Assembly: GCA_028571685.1 (NCBI GenBank)
Contig: CM053162.1
Span: 10,420,001-10,484,000, forward strand
Direction: 5' to 3'
From: Heterohyrax brucei
Taxonomy: Eukaryota > Chordata > Mammalia > Hyracoidea > Procaviidae
DNA length: 64,000 nt
Below the pieces are notes generated by a model, which was not told the origin of the DNA, made no database searches, and worked only from the letters and a program-made list of their open reading frames with translations. Positions 33,641-44,554 of the stretch are shown piece after piece. Numbering within the stretch: position 1 is the first letter of the stretch; every line of letters starts with the position of its first letter. The position numbers and the translations under genes were made by a program.

Positions 33641-34560
33641 GCGGATTGGCACCCACAGGGAGAGGCACTATGGCCGGGCTGGAGTAGCCAATAAACAAGG
33701 TCTCCAGGGACCCCGCTGTGCCTTCCTAACAGTCTGCTAAACACAATTTCACCGTCTCCCGCCACGTCCAAGATGTAATGAGACCCCCGCTCACCGTCGA
33801 TTAGGCCGTGCGTGCTTTGCTCAAAGCAAGCGGGTGCACACCGTGTTTACCAGTTACTGGGCCCCTGCGCTATGGGCATAACTGCAGTTATGTGGCGCCG
33901 CGGAGTGCAAGTCCTTAGAAAACAGTAGGGTGGGGTCCCTAGACTAGACAGGAGACGTCGCGAACGAGAGTAGTCCCGAATCCTCCCGGGCCGATAGGGA
34001 GACAGGTTTCTCCTTTCGAGCGGATTCACTGGGGACTTTCAACAGTATTTAGGAGCAGGACTACAGGAGAAGGGGGTGCGGGCGCCCACTCACCAGCCCC
34101 GAGGGGCTTCCAAGCACAAATCCCGCGACCCCAGGGCCACTGCCCTCCCCCCACCCATCCTTCCTGGGAAGAAACTGTCCCCTGTGGGCGCCTGACCTGG
34201 TACAGCTCCGCGGATCTGTCCTGCTCGCGCGCCGCGCAGCCAGCGCCTTCCCGACGCCTGGTAGGTGCGGACTCAGGCGCCAGGCCCCGCCCGGGTCCCC
34301 TACCTGGGCGACAGCGCCGATTCCCCGCCTTCGCTGCGGCCGCAGCACTTCCCTCCACGCCCCTGATCCTCTGGCAGGAGGGCCCCATGGCACTCCCTAA
34401 GGTGTGTTCTTCGGCGGAAACCGGTTTCAGGGTCCCCAAAGGCCGACCTCAAATGATGCAAAGCAATTACAGACAGAACTCGGAGCATAGGCTGTGGCTA
34501 GAAAGAACAGTGCCAAGGCCACGCGCCACCACGAAGAAACAAGGGAAGTAAACAGATCAG
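33640..34560. promoter_or_regulatory. CpG island, candidate gene promoter
   Basis: The only GC-rich, CpG-dense tract here. It has CG-rich clusters such as 'ctcgcgcgccgcgcag' (34223-34238) and 'gtggcgccgcgg' (33891-33902), a GC-box 'ccccgccc' near 34285 and a CCAAT-like 'agccaat' near 33686. It holds no recognisable repeat. On the minus strand several good 5' splice sites occur: CTG|GTGAGT at 34094, CAG|GTAGGG at 34304 and ACG|GTGAGC at 33795. This suggests first exons of a minus-strand transcript, though the plus strand is also possible. I do not recognise the gene. Confidence 0.75.
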
Positions 34561-34639
34561 AACACCAGAGCAAAGTAACGCCTGTGGTCGTCCGAGACTA
34601 AAATCCACACCAACCAAGGGCCTTTCGGTTTGGCCGAGT

Positions 34640-34798
34640 GTCAAAATAGAACTGTGCTCTATGGGGTTTTCAGTGGCAATAATCTTTCTGCGGTAGATTG
34701 CCAGGCCTTTCTTTCAAGGCACCTCCGGGTGGATTCCATGCCCAAACATGTCCTTAGTACAGGGTGCTCCTGATGGTTTCTGCCACCCAGGGACTTCT
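34640..34798 (-). mobile_element. AfroSINE (long variant)
   Basis: Minus strand: 'ggggttttcagtggcaat', 'tagattgccaggcctttctttc', 'aggcacctccgggtggattcc' and 'ctgccacccagggact' match the reversed variant with the middle block. It sits 80 bases beyond the CpG island. Confidence 0.8.
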
Positions 34799-34799
34799 C

Positions 34800-35390
34800 A
34801 CTCAGGACTAGAATCCAGGTCTTCTAGTTTGAGTTTGGTGGCTAACTTCACCTGCTCGTGGGTTCATTCATCATTTCATTTAGCAAATGGTTTTGTGCTA
34901 TGCCCGGTTCCAGAAGAAGAAGACACATCTGTTAGAGAAGCCACCTGAGATGGTGGAACTCATTTCCTGCTAGGCAACACCTGAGTGTCTTTGTAGTACC
35001 TTGTCTCAACAGCCTGGTTTGTAAAGAAAGTGGCTGGCTTAGTAGCTGAATGGTTTCCAACCAGATCTGTTGCTCATAGTGCCTTGTAGCTAAGGCTTTA
35101 TCCCAGAACTACTGATGACACTCTGGGAAGGCAGCGCTGACAGAGCACCTCTTAAATTTCTTAGATGGGAGGGAATCATGGTTGAGAATCGGGGATCCGG
35201 ATCTCTAAGATACCCAGTGGTGTCAGTAGGAGGTTACTGGGGGTGTGAAGCACACCAGGTGACACTGTCAGGGGTAACTGCTAAATGATTCTCTATAAAA
35301 AGATCCCAGTAGTTATAATAACAAGAGTGTTTCTGTAAGCCCATGCTTCTTTTTCAATATACCTGCAAGGTTAAAACTCTATGCTAATTT
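34800..35390. other. Unassigned sequence
   Basis: A short L2/MIR-like piece may lie at 34860-34915 ('gttcattcatcatttcatttagcaaatgg'). Otherwise no repeat or gene recognised. Confidence 0.3.
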
Positions 35391-35394
35391 ACTT

Positions 35395-35640
35395 TTTGAA
35401 CCGTCTGATGCTGTGAGTCAGATGCGATTTGCCGGCAGTGGGTTTTTCTTTTTTTTCTTTCTTTTTTTTTTTTTTAATGCACTCTAGGAAACTTAAGTGC
35501 TATGTCTGCTAACCGAAAAGTCAGCAGTGCAAACCTGCCAGGTGCTCCTTGGAAACTCTATGAGGCAATTCTACTCTAACATCTAAGGTCACTATGAGTG
35601 GGACTCGACTCGACGGTAGTGGGTAGGGTAATATACTCTA
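35395..35640 (+). mobile_element. Two adjacent AfroSINE pieces
   Basis: A tail-only fragment (35395-35478, 'atgctgtgagtcagatgcg...ggcagtgggttttt') ends in a long T-rich run. It is followed by a copy at about 35482-35632 with head 'ggaaacttaagtgctatgtctgctaacc', 'tgctccttggaaactctatgaggc' and tail 'actatgagtgggactcgactcgacgg'. This tail is close to the family consensus. Confidence 0.8.
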
Positions 35641-35780
35641 GAAAACCTGGTGGCATGGTTCAAATCCACCAGGCACTCCTTGGAATCTATATGGGGCAGT
35701 TCTCCTCTCCCCTGTAGGGTTGCTATGACTTAGCATCTGCTCCATGGAAGTATTTTTGTTTTTGTTTGTTTGTTTGTTTT
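35641..35780 (+). mobile_element. AfroSINE with internal head deletion
   Basis: 'gaaaacctggtggcatggttcaaatccaccagg' joins the start of the head directly to the B-box region, losing the 'taagtgct...gctaacc' part. It continues 'cactccttggaatctatatggggcagttc' and 'gggttgctatgacttagcatctgctcc'. Together with 35395-35640 it makes a tight run of three SINE pieces in one orientation. Confidence 0.8.
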
Positions 35781-35799
35781 GATACGTTGTGGTCAGGGC

Positions 35800-36835
35800 T
35801 GTCATAAACTAATTACAATGATGCCTTGAATCACTTGTTTTCAGCTAGGCTGTTTCTGCCAGTGTTTTTTTATAGTCACTGGTCTTGTCAAATTTTCTGG
35901 TGTTTTAGCTACAATAACGTGATAATTAGTATTTGTGAACCTATATCAATAATTATTTAAAGGATGAAATAGCAATTAAAAGAGGAGTAATACAGAATTA
36001 CAATTTATGAATACTATTACTGTAAAGATTCTGTATGGTCTGGTACAGGAGGAGGAACATGACAGAAGAGTGGACACAACCCTCCTGAAGGATGCCACTG
36101 AAGATGCCTTCCAGCTTACCAAGTTGTTGAGGGTGGTGGTAACCAGGATGACTCCATGGAAGAAGGGTTTGTGTTTAGGAGTTAAAAAAAGGCAAAGAAT
36201 GGACAGGAGCAGGCGGAAGAGGGTAATTCCAAGTGCAGCTTCTAATCAGGTAACTATTCTTTTCTCTAAAGTCAAAGGAAGGCACTCTTGAGAAGAATAT
36301 GTAAACTTGGGCAGATCTTTTCCTGTAAAGAGAATGACTTTGATTCCACAGGTGAAAGTAGATAGTGGCCACAAGGGAATTCAATCTGTTAAAAGGATTT
36401 TTGAATTATACATTTCAAATGGATAATTTAGCAAAGCCAGGAGCTGGGAGAGGACTGCTTTAATTTTCCCTTGCACTTAGGAATTTATTTAAACACCAGG
36501 CTTCTTACTGGCACTTGCTGACACCCATTGTTTTTGAAGGGATGAGAGGGTGGAGTCCTGGTTGCCAGTCACCCTGGGAAAGGGTATTGTCTGTCACTAG
36601 ATCCTTCTGATGGGCAGGTTTTCTCCTTAGTACAGGCAGTTCTGGGTTAAGAATGTACCAGACTTACCAGGCAACTCATACTCGCCCTTTAATGTTATGT
36701 AAACTTGCTGTCACTTTGAAATGATTGAACCAAACCCAGCTCACAAGAAATTCTTCGTCATAGTCACCTTCACATGCTGCATGTGCAGCTTTTAAATCAT
36801 TGAAAAGACTTAGAGCCTTTTCCTGCTCTAATTCT
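35800..36835. other. Unassigned, possibly unique sequence
   Basis: Contains a 94-codon plus-strand frame at 36007-36291 that resembles no protein I know and lacks clear splice context. No repeat recognised. Confidence 0.3.
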
Positions 36836-36837
36836 GT

Positions 36838-36983
36838 TTTTGCTGAGTCAATTCCAACTCGTGGTGACCCTATCGGACAGAATAGAACTGCCACATAGGG
36901 TTTGTAAGAAGTGGCTGGTGGCTTTGAACTGTCGACCTTTTGGTTAGCAGCCAAGCTGTTAATCACTGCACCACCAGGCTCCT
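36838..36983 (-). mobile_element. AfroSINE
   Basis: The plus strand reads 'gctgagtcaattccaactcgtggtgaccctatcgg', 'tttgaactgtcgaccttttggttagcagcc' and 'aatcactgcaccaccagg', a nearly complete reversed copy with a readable B-box region. Confidence 0.9.
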
Positions 36984-36989
36984 TCTTGC

Positions 36990-37335
36990 ACTAAAGTAAG
37001 GATCAGTAAGAACTGTATGCATGTGTTCCACCTTCCCTACAAACTAGACTTACAGGCAGACTCAGGAACTGATCTCATTCATAACCTGGGAACTGTTTTT
37101 ATTTTCCTTCTTTCTGGTAGTAGTGATGAAACAAATATGTAACCTGTCAATTACATAATTACTGATGGGTAGAGATACTTTTTAAATTTAGCATTAAAAA
37201 ACTGTTACTAAGAAAAATGATCTCAACTTCAAATTAGGATGTCTAAGTGCCAGTTTAAAAAAGAAAAAAAAAGTTTAGCTTTATCTATAAAAATAACCTA
37301 AATCAAATTGGTCATATCAAACAATATATAAATAA
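36990..37335. other. Unassigned AT-rich sequence
   Basis: No gene or repeat recognised. Confidence 0.3.
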
Positions 37336-37338
37336 ATA

Positions 37339-37530
37339 CAGGAACCCTGTGGAGCAATGGCGAAGCACTCAGCTGCTGACGAAAAGGCTGGCGGTTCTAA
37401 TGCATCAGTAGTTCTCTAGGAGAAAGACCTGGCAATCTACTACTATAAAGATTATAGTCTTGAAAAACCTGTTGGGGCTGTTCTACTGTCTCAGTCAAAA
37501 TCCACTCCACAGCGGTTAACGACAGCAACA
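37339..37530 (+). mobile_element. AfroSINE (long variant)
   Basis: 'ggaaccctgtggagcaatggcgaagcactcagctgctgac' head, 'aggctggcggttctaatgc' B-box region, 'aggagaaagacctggcaatctactac' middle block and 'tccactccacagcgg' tail. Confidence 0.85.
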
Positions 37531-37689
37531 TTAAATGACTAAGAAACCAATAGCCATAATAATAACATGCTAATAATGGATAGCAATTATTAGAAAGCTA
37601 TTGTAGTAAAACAGTGAAACAAATTAGCAACTAAATACGTTGCTGTTTGTGACCAACAAAATAATTCTCATTCATGGAGGTCTAATGTG

Positions 37690-37822
37690 TGCAGAGTAGA
37701 ATTGTGCCATAGACTTTTCAAGACTTTTGGAAGTAGATTTCCAGGCCTACCTTCTGAGATGCTTCCTAGTGGGTTTGAACCACTAAGCTTTCAGGTGGTA
37801 GTCAAGAGTTTAGCCATTTGTT
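37690..37822 (-). mobile_element. AfroSINE (long variant), partial
   Basis: 'gcagagtagaattgtgccatag', 'agtagatttccaggcctaccttc', 'gggtttgaaccactaagc' on the plus strand match a reversed copy with the middle block. The tail is missing. Confidence 0.75.
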
Positions 37823-38967
37823 ATAGATTCAATTATATGTGGACTTCAATAAAAATGCATCATTTCAATTCAATGGGAAATAGATAATTTATTTTATAGA
37901 TGTTTCTGGTGTACAGATTGTTGTTGTTAGATGCCATCAAGTTGGTTCCTACTCATAACGACCATAGAAACAACAAAATGAAACACTGCCTGGTCCTGCA
38001 CCATGTCCACAATTGTTTTTATGCTTAAACCCATTGTTGCAGCCACTGTGTCAATCCGTCTCCTTGAGGGGCTTCCTCTTTTTCACTAATGCTGTACTTA
38101 ACCAAGTATGCTGTCCTTCTCCAGGGATTGAATGCTTCTGACAACATGTGCAAAGTATGTAAGACTGGAGAGGTGGAGTCAAGAAGGTGGACTAAACACA
38201 CATTTCCCTAAATCCCTCTGGAAACCAAGACCTGAATTAGTAACTAAACAGAGCCTTCTGTGAGCCCTATGACACTGCATAGGGCAGTTAATTTGGACTT
38301 CCTACCACTGAATGAGAAACTACCTGTCTTTCACTGACCCCTGATCTTGGCAAGTGCTGGCTTTCACAGACCAAAGGTAATTCGCCATTTTAACTCTTTT
38401 TTTCTCTGTCTTAGCCAGTGGGTGGAGCTGGGACTTGACTCGCAGCTGGTCATAGATGCACTGCTGGTGGAATCAGCAGGCGAAATTGCCATATTTTGAG
38501 ATCCCAGCTTTGGACTCTGTGTATCTTAGCACCTCTGGCCTTTCTTTCCACCTCTGCCATTGAGTAGTGGGGAGTTTGTGTGGGATGCTATCTTGTTCCA
38601 CTGAGAGGCAGACTTCCTATACGGAGGCCTCAGTGGAACCTAATTCCTAGGCTGGGAGGCAGTACTTGCCTGAAGGAGAGTGCTTTTCCAGCAGTAAAGC
38701 AGTATTTTGCACAGTGCTGCCTGTGGTTGGGACCTGACAGCAGAGGCCAGCAGGCCAGTAGCCTTTCTGTGTTTTGAACTAATTTATAGCATCTGAGGTT
38801 GGATATAGAGGTGCTTACTTTGCCAGCTGGGAAGAGGGACCTCTATACCTGAAAACCTGACTGACTTTGGAAGTTGTCAAATGCCTTTTACCTTTCATCT
38901 TAAGACAGCCTAGAGAAACAACTGAGGTCCATCCTGACAGCATCTCTCCCAGCCTCTATTGACTCAC

Positions 38968-39924
38968 ATGATGCCCCAAAAGAAACAAACTCTGGAAGAA
39001 GTGTAACCAATAAATCACCAGTGGCTTCAGCAGGCCCCCGAAAGAAACAACCAAAGAACTTCCCAGATGAAGAAACCTTTCTGAAACTATCAAAAGGTAA
39101 ATACAAAAGGATTATACAGAGTCCTCCTAGACTTTATACAAAAATGCAGCAGAGCAAAATGAAAAATTAAGCAAGCTGTGCAATCTGATGGAAGACCAGT
39201 ACTCTGAAACCCAACAGATCAAGAACAAAATCAAAGACATAGAAACTTCAATTCAAAGCCAAGAAAACAGAATGGAACAAATGGAAAATAGACTTTCTGA
39301 CTTGGAAGACAGAGCTACTGATTCCAGCATCTATGAGGAGAAACCTGCAAAAAGAAACAAGAAAAATGAAGAAGCATTAAGAAGCATGTGGGACTCTATT
39401 AAGAGGAACAACCTTCAATTAATTGGAGTCCCTGAACAGGGTGAGACATCTGAGAACACAGAGAGTATTGTTGCTGAGCTGCTGAAGAAAACTTCCCAGA
39501 AATTATGAAAGAGGAGAATATAGACATCCAAGATGCATATCAAATGCCACTCAATATAGATCTCAAAAGAAAGACTCCACGATATATTACGATCAAGTTT
39601 AACAAAGTGAAACATAAGCAGAAACTTTTAAAGGCAGCAAAACTCAAAGCAAAGCTAACATTCAGAGGGAAACTCTGGAGGGTTTCATCGGATTTCTCAG
39701 CAGAAACAATACTGGCATGGAGACAGTGGCATGATACATTCACAGCCTTGAAAGAGAAGAACTTCAAACCAAGAATTATCTATCTTGCAAAACTATCTTT
39801 CAAATATGAAAATGAAATTAAGACATGCGCAGATAAACAGAAACTCAGAGACTTTGTAAAAACAAAATCAAAGCCACAAGAAATACTGAAAGAATCTCTT
39901 GGCTTAGAAGAATCAAACCACTAA
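38968..39924 (+). pseudogene. L1 ORF1 (RNA-binding protein), broken
   Basis: ORF1p chaperones L1 RNA. A start at 38968 soon meets a stop. An open frame at 39188-39508 carries the heptad-rich coiled-coil ('QIKNKIKDIETSIQSQ') and the RRM start (NNLQLIGVPEQG). A second at 39505-39924 carries the rest of the RRM (ITIKFNKVKHKQKLLKAA), 'SADFSAET'-like SSDFSAETI, and the C-terminal domain (KNFKPRIIYLAKLSF). The two overlap by ATGA. The frame change falls in the run AAGAAAACTTCC; the same break occurs in the L1 at 61959. Confidence 0.85.
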
Positions 39925-40358
39925 CTTTGTATTTTAGAAGCAAATACAGCACACATCATCCAGAAACCTCCTCAGTTAGGGAAGGCTCCAAACTCAATCA
40001 AAGCTGTAATAGTGAAAGAAATGATCCAGTGATCATATCATGAAATCTATGATGTCATCATTTTAAAAAGAGAGATGTACTACAGTCATTATAGTCCTTC
40101 CAGATGGAGAGGAAGTTAGTAAGACTGGTAGTAATTAAAATTGGGTTTATACATAGTTTATTAAGGGGAATAACAGGGGCAGCCTTAAAGCACAATAAAG
40201 ATGCAACATATCAAATCAAAAAACATTATACGGGAGTCTCAACGACCACAAAACCAGCACTGAAAAAGGTGCAAAATCAACTCACAAAGAAGAAATGTCC
40301 CAGAACAGATTAATAAGAACAAGAGAGAAAACATCAACGCAGAAATAAATATATCACA

Positions 40359-41497
40359 ATGACAGCACTAAACACATACCTATCGAGAATTACACTGAAT
40401 GTGAATGGACTGAATGCTCCAGTAAAGAGACATCAAATGATGTCTTGGATCAAAAGACACAACCCATCCATAAGTCGCCTACAAGAAACTCACCTTAGAC
40501 TTAAAGATATGAACAAACTGGAAATTAAAGGATGGAATAATATATATATCAAGCTAACAATGAACAAAGAAGAGCAGGGGTGGCAATTCTAATCTCAGAT
40601 AAAATCAATTTTAATGTAAAATCCACCATCGTGGGCAAGGGTGGACACTATTGCTGAAAAGTTCAATACACAAGCAGGACTTAACAATATTAAATATTTA
40701 TGCACCTAACGTCAGAGCACCTAAATATGTCGAAGAAACACTGACTACACTCAAAAAGGAGATAGATCCCTCCACAATAGTAGTGGGAGACTTCAACATT
40801 CCACTCTCAATATTGGACAGATCATCTAGAAAAAAGCTCAGTAAAGACACAGAAGACCTTACTGCTACAATTAACCAACTACACCTCATCAACATGTACG
40901 AAACATTCTGTCCATCAGCAGACAACACCTTCTTCTCCAGTGCACATGGAACATTCTCCAGAATAGACCGTGTGTTAGGACATAAAGCAATTCTCAACAA
41001 AATACATACCATTGAATCAATGCAAAACATCTTCTCAGATCATAAAGCCATAAAAGTCGAAATCAATAGCAGAAAAAACATAGAAAGTGAAACTCATGGA
41101 AACTGAACATCTTGCTCAAAAAGCCATGGGTTATAGAAGAAATCAAGGATGAAATAAAGAATTTGTTGTCTCCAATGAGAATGAAAACATTTCCTACCAG
41201 AACCTATGGGATACAGCCAAAACAGTATTCAGAGGTCAGTTTATCTCCATAAATGCGCATAACTGGAAGGAAGAAAGAAACCAAACCAAAGAACTAACCC
41301 TACAGCTTGAACAAGTAGAGAGAGAACAACAGAGGAACCCCTGATGGACCAGAAGAAAACAGATTGTAAAGATTAGAGCAGAACTTAACGAATTAGAGAA
41401 TAGAACAATGGAAAAAAAATTGAAAAGTCCAAAATCTTGTTTTTTGAAAAGGTCAACAAAATTGACAAACCACTGGCTAAACTTACTAAAGAAAAAC
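40359..41497 (+). pseudogene. L1 ORF2 endonuclease part, 3'-truncated
   Basis: ORF2 starts MTALNTYLSRITLNVNGLN. Two frames (40359-40592 and 40651-41106) cover the endonuclease, with QETHLR, ILNIYAPN, the catalytic VVGDFN, SRIDRVLGHK and the SDHK histidine motif all present. A frameshift near 40595-40655 separates them. The copy ends before the reverse transcriptase, so it could not have moved itself; it was copied from RNA by another source's ORF2 protein. Confidence 0.85.
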
Positions 41498-42576
41498 CAA
41501 AGTATGTAAGACTGTCTTGCCATCCTTACGTCTAAGGAACAGTCTGGTTGTACTTTTTCCAGAGCCCATCTGTTGTTCTTTTGGCAGTCCAATATTCTTC
41601 TCCAGCACCAAAATTTAAAGACATCAATTCTTCTTCTGTCTTCCTTATTCGTTGTCCAACTTTCACATGCATATGATGCAACTGAAAATACCATGGCTCA
41701 GGTCAGGTGCACCTTTGTCTTCAAGGTGACATCTTTACTTAAGAACACTTCGAAGTTCATCTTTTGATTTCTTAACTGTGGCTTCCATAGGTGTTTGTGG
41801 AACCAAGTAAAAAGAAATCCGTGACAAAGTTGATCTTTTCTCCATTTATCATGATGTTTCTTACTGGTCCAGTTGTGAGGATTTTTTCCTGTTGATGTTG
41901 AAGTGCAACCCACACAGAAGGCTGTGGTCTTTGATCTTCATTAGTGTTTCAAGTCTTCTTCACTTTCAGAAAGCAAGGTTGTGTCATCTGCATAATACGG
42001 GTTGTTAATAACTCTTCCTCCAATCCTGATGCCTCATTCTTCACAGTCCAGCTTCTTGGGTTATTTGCTTGGCATAAAGATTGAAAAGTTCTTTTGAAGA
42101 GATACAACCCTGATGCACATGCTTCCTAACTTTAAACTGTGCAATTTCCCCTTGTTCTGTTCAGACAACTGACTCTCGATCCTTATACACATTCCTCATG
42201 AGCACAATTAAGTGTTCTGGAATTCTCATTCTCCTCAGTGTTATCCATAATTTGTTATGATCCACACAGTCAAGTGCCTTTCCATGGTCAATGAAACACA
42301 GGTAAACATCTTTCTGTTATTGTCTGCTTTCAGCCAATGTTCACTTGACATCAGTAATGATATATCTCTGGTGCTATATCCGCTTCTGAATGGGACATGA
42401 ATTTATAGCAGTTCCCTATCAATGTATTGCTGCAGCCACTTTTGAATGATCTTTAGCAAAATTTTAGCTGCATGTGATTCTAATATTGTTCAATAATTTC
42501 CACATTAAGTTGGATCAACTTTCTTGGCAATAGGCGTAGATACAGACCTACTCCAGTTAGCTGGCCAGGTAACTGT

Positions 42577-43074
42577 TGTCATATGTTGAACTGTGTTCCC
42601 CTCAAATAAGTGTAGTCATTTGGCTGAGCCAGAATTCCCTGTATTCTGTGATTGCCCTCCATTTTGTGATTTCCTGATGCTGTAAATCCTAATCTCTGCC
42701 TGTAACTAATAGATAGAACGATTATGTTAAAAGAGGATTAGGGTAGGACTGCAACACCATTGCTAAGGGAGTCTCCCTGGAGTGTGGCTTGCACCACCTT
42801 TTATCCTTTCATCCCATGGAAGATGAGAAGGAAGCAAGTAGACAGTTGGGAACCTCATACCATCAAGAAAGCAGCACTGGCAGAAGAGCACATCCTTCAG
42901 ACCTGGGGTTCCTGTGCCAAGATGCTCTCTGACCAAAGGTTGATGAAACACAATGACCTTCCTCCAGAGCCTACCGAGGGAAAGCCTTCCCCTGGAGCAG
43001 ACATCCTGAATTCGGACTTGTAGTCTACTGGACTGTGTTAGCATTAGATTTCCTTTGTTAAAGCCATCCAGTGT
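42577..43074 (+). repeat. MaLR LTR, right end lost
   Basis: Starts TGTCATATGTTGAACTGTGT and continues through 'ccttttatcctttcatcccatggaag' and 'cttcctccagagcctaccgagg' to 'gccatccagtgtgg', then joins RTE sequence directly. The last ~35 bases of the LTR (through GACTAAGACA) and about 350-600 bp of RTE are missing at the same junction, so one deletion probably removed both. Confidence 0.8.
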
Positions 43075-43887
43075 GGTCTTTTCTGTCTTTCCTGTCTTTT
43101 TAATGATCGCTTGCTTTCTTCCTGGATGATGTCCTTGATGTCATCCCACAACTTCTCAGGTCTTTGGTCATTAGCGATCAATGTGTCTAATCTCTTCTTG
43201 AGATAGTTTCTGCCCTCAGGTAGTATATACTTAAGGTCGTACTTTGGCTTTCGTGGACTTATAATTTTCTTCAGTTTCAATTTGAACTTGCCTATGAGCA
43301 GTTCATGGTCTGTGCTGCAATCAACACCTTATCTTGTTCCATAGTCTTTTTTCCACAGATGTAGTTGATTTGACTCCTGTGTATTCCATCTGGTGAGGTC
43401 CGTTGGTACAGTTGCCATTTATTTATATTGGTAAAAAAATGTTTGTGATGAAGAAGTCGTTGGTCTTGCAAAATTTTCTTGTGCAATCTCTGGTATCATT
43501 TCTATCACCAAGGCTGTATTTTCCAGCTATGAATACTTCTTCTTTGTTTCTAGCTTTTGCATTCCAATCAACAGTATTTGTCAATGCACTCTGATTGCTT
43601 GTACAATCAATTTTGGACTACAGAAGCCAGTAAAAATATTCAGTTTGTTCATCTTTGGCCTTAGTGGTTGATGCATAAATTTGAATAATAGTCATATAAG
43701 CTAGTCTTCCTTGTAGACATGTGGCTATTATCCTACCACTTGACAGCGTTGTACTTCAGGACAGATCTAGAAATGTTCTTTTTGATGATGAATGCACACA
43801 TTCCTCTTAAAGTTTTCATTCTCAGCATAGTAAACCATATGACTGATTCAAGATGGCCATTACCAGTCCATTTCAGCTCAATAATGC

Positions 43888-44053
43888 CTAGAAAACCCTG
43901 GTTGTGTAGTGGTTAAGAGCTTCAGCTGCTAACCAAAGATAGGCAGTTTGAATCTACCACAAGCTCCTTGGAAACTTTGTAGGGTGGTTCTTCTATGTCC
44001 TATAGGGTTGCTATGAGTTGCAATTGACCTGACAGCAGTGGGTTTTGTTTTAA
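43888..44053 (+). mobile_element. AfroSINE in RTE B
   Basis: A well-preserved copy: 'accctggttgtgtagtggttaagagcttcagctgctaacc' head with a clear A box, 'ggcagtttgaatctacc' B-box region, 'tatgtcctatagggttgctatgag' tail. The flanking RTE text reads 'taatgcct' before and 'taatgact' after, a likely short target duplication. Confidence 0.9.
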
Positions 44054-44554
44054 TGACTACAGCACTGATGTTTACGTGTTCCATTTCATTCTTGACAATT
44101 TCCAATTTTCCTGGTTTGGTAGCTCATACAGTCTACATGGCCAAGCCAGCCAATACACTCTGATTATTAATGGATTTTAGCAGCTGTTTCTTCTCATTTT
44201 GAGCTGTGCCATGTCAGCAAATAAAGGTCCTCAAAGCTGTACTCCTTCTGTGTCGTTAAGGTCAACTCTAGTTTGAGGAGGCAGCTCTTCGCTAGTTGTC
44301 TTTTGAGTGCCTTCCAACCTCAGGGGCTCATTTTCTGGCACTATATCTCATATCTGATGTTCCACTACTATTAATAAAGTTTTCAGAAGCAGACTACTGG
44401 GTCCTTCTTCCTAGTCTGTCTTAGTCTGGAAGCTCAGCTAAAACCTGTCCACCATGAGTGACCCTGCTGATATCCGAATACCACTGGCATAGCTTTCAGC
44501 ATCACAGAAACACGCAACTCACAGTATGATAAACTGATAGACAAATGGGAGCAT

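Larger units (their letters stand above)
38167..41497 (+). mobile_element. L1 with complete 5' end and truncated 3' end
   Basis: It starts with a full L1 5' UTR ('ggagaggtggagtcaagaaggtgg'), has ORF1 and the first third of ORF2, then stops at 'cttactaaagaaaaacc', with no RT, 3' UTR or poly-A tail. A perfect 16-bp duplication, CAAAGTATGTAAGACT, flanks it at 38151-38166 and 41498-41513, so it is a genuine insertion into RTE B. Most L1 insertions are truncated at the 5' end; the reverse pattern here is unusual. Confidence 0.9.
37918..44550 (-). mobile_element. RTE copy B, split by three later insertions
   Basis: A minus-strand RTE whose 3' end ('ttgttgttgttagatgccatcaag') is at the left and 5' end ('cagtatgataaactgatagacaaatgg') at the right. 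It is interrupted by an L1 (38167-41497), a MaLR LTR (42577-43074) and an AfroSINE (43888-44053). The catalytic box near 41985 still reads YADD. RTE sequence is also missing at the LTR's right edge. The frame is otherwise broken, with a 152-codon piece at 41236-41694 crossing the L1 junction. Confidence 0.9.

Noticed and set aside
34026..34439. 137-codon minus-strand frame in the CpG island as a protein-coding gene
   Set aside because: GC-rich sequence lacks stops by chance; the frame is rich in A, G, P and R, has no domain I know, and is crossed by good splice donors. Kept only as a promoter/first-exon region.
36007..36291. 94-codon frame in a repeat-poor stretch
   Set aside because: No homology recognised, no flanking splice sites that convince, and the length is within chance.
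43888..44053. tRNA gene
   Set aside because: The A and B boxes come from the AfroSINE head; there is no cloverleaf with paired acceptor ends.
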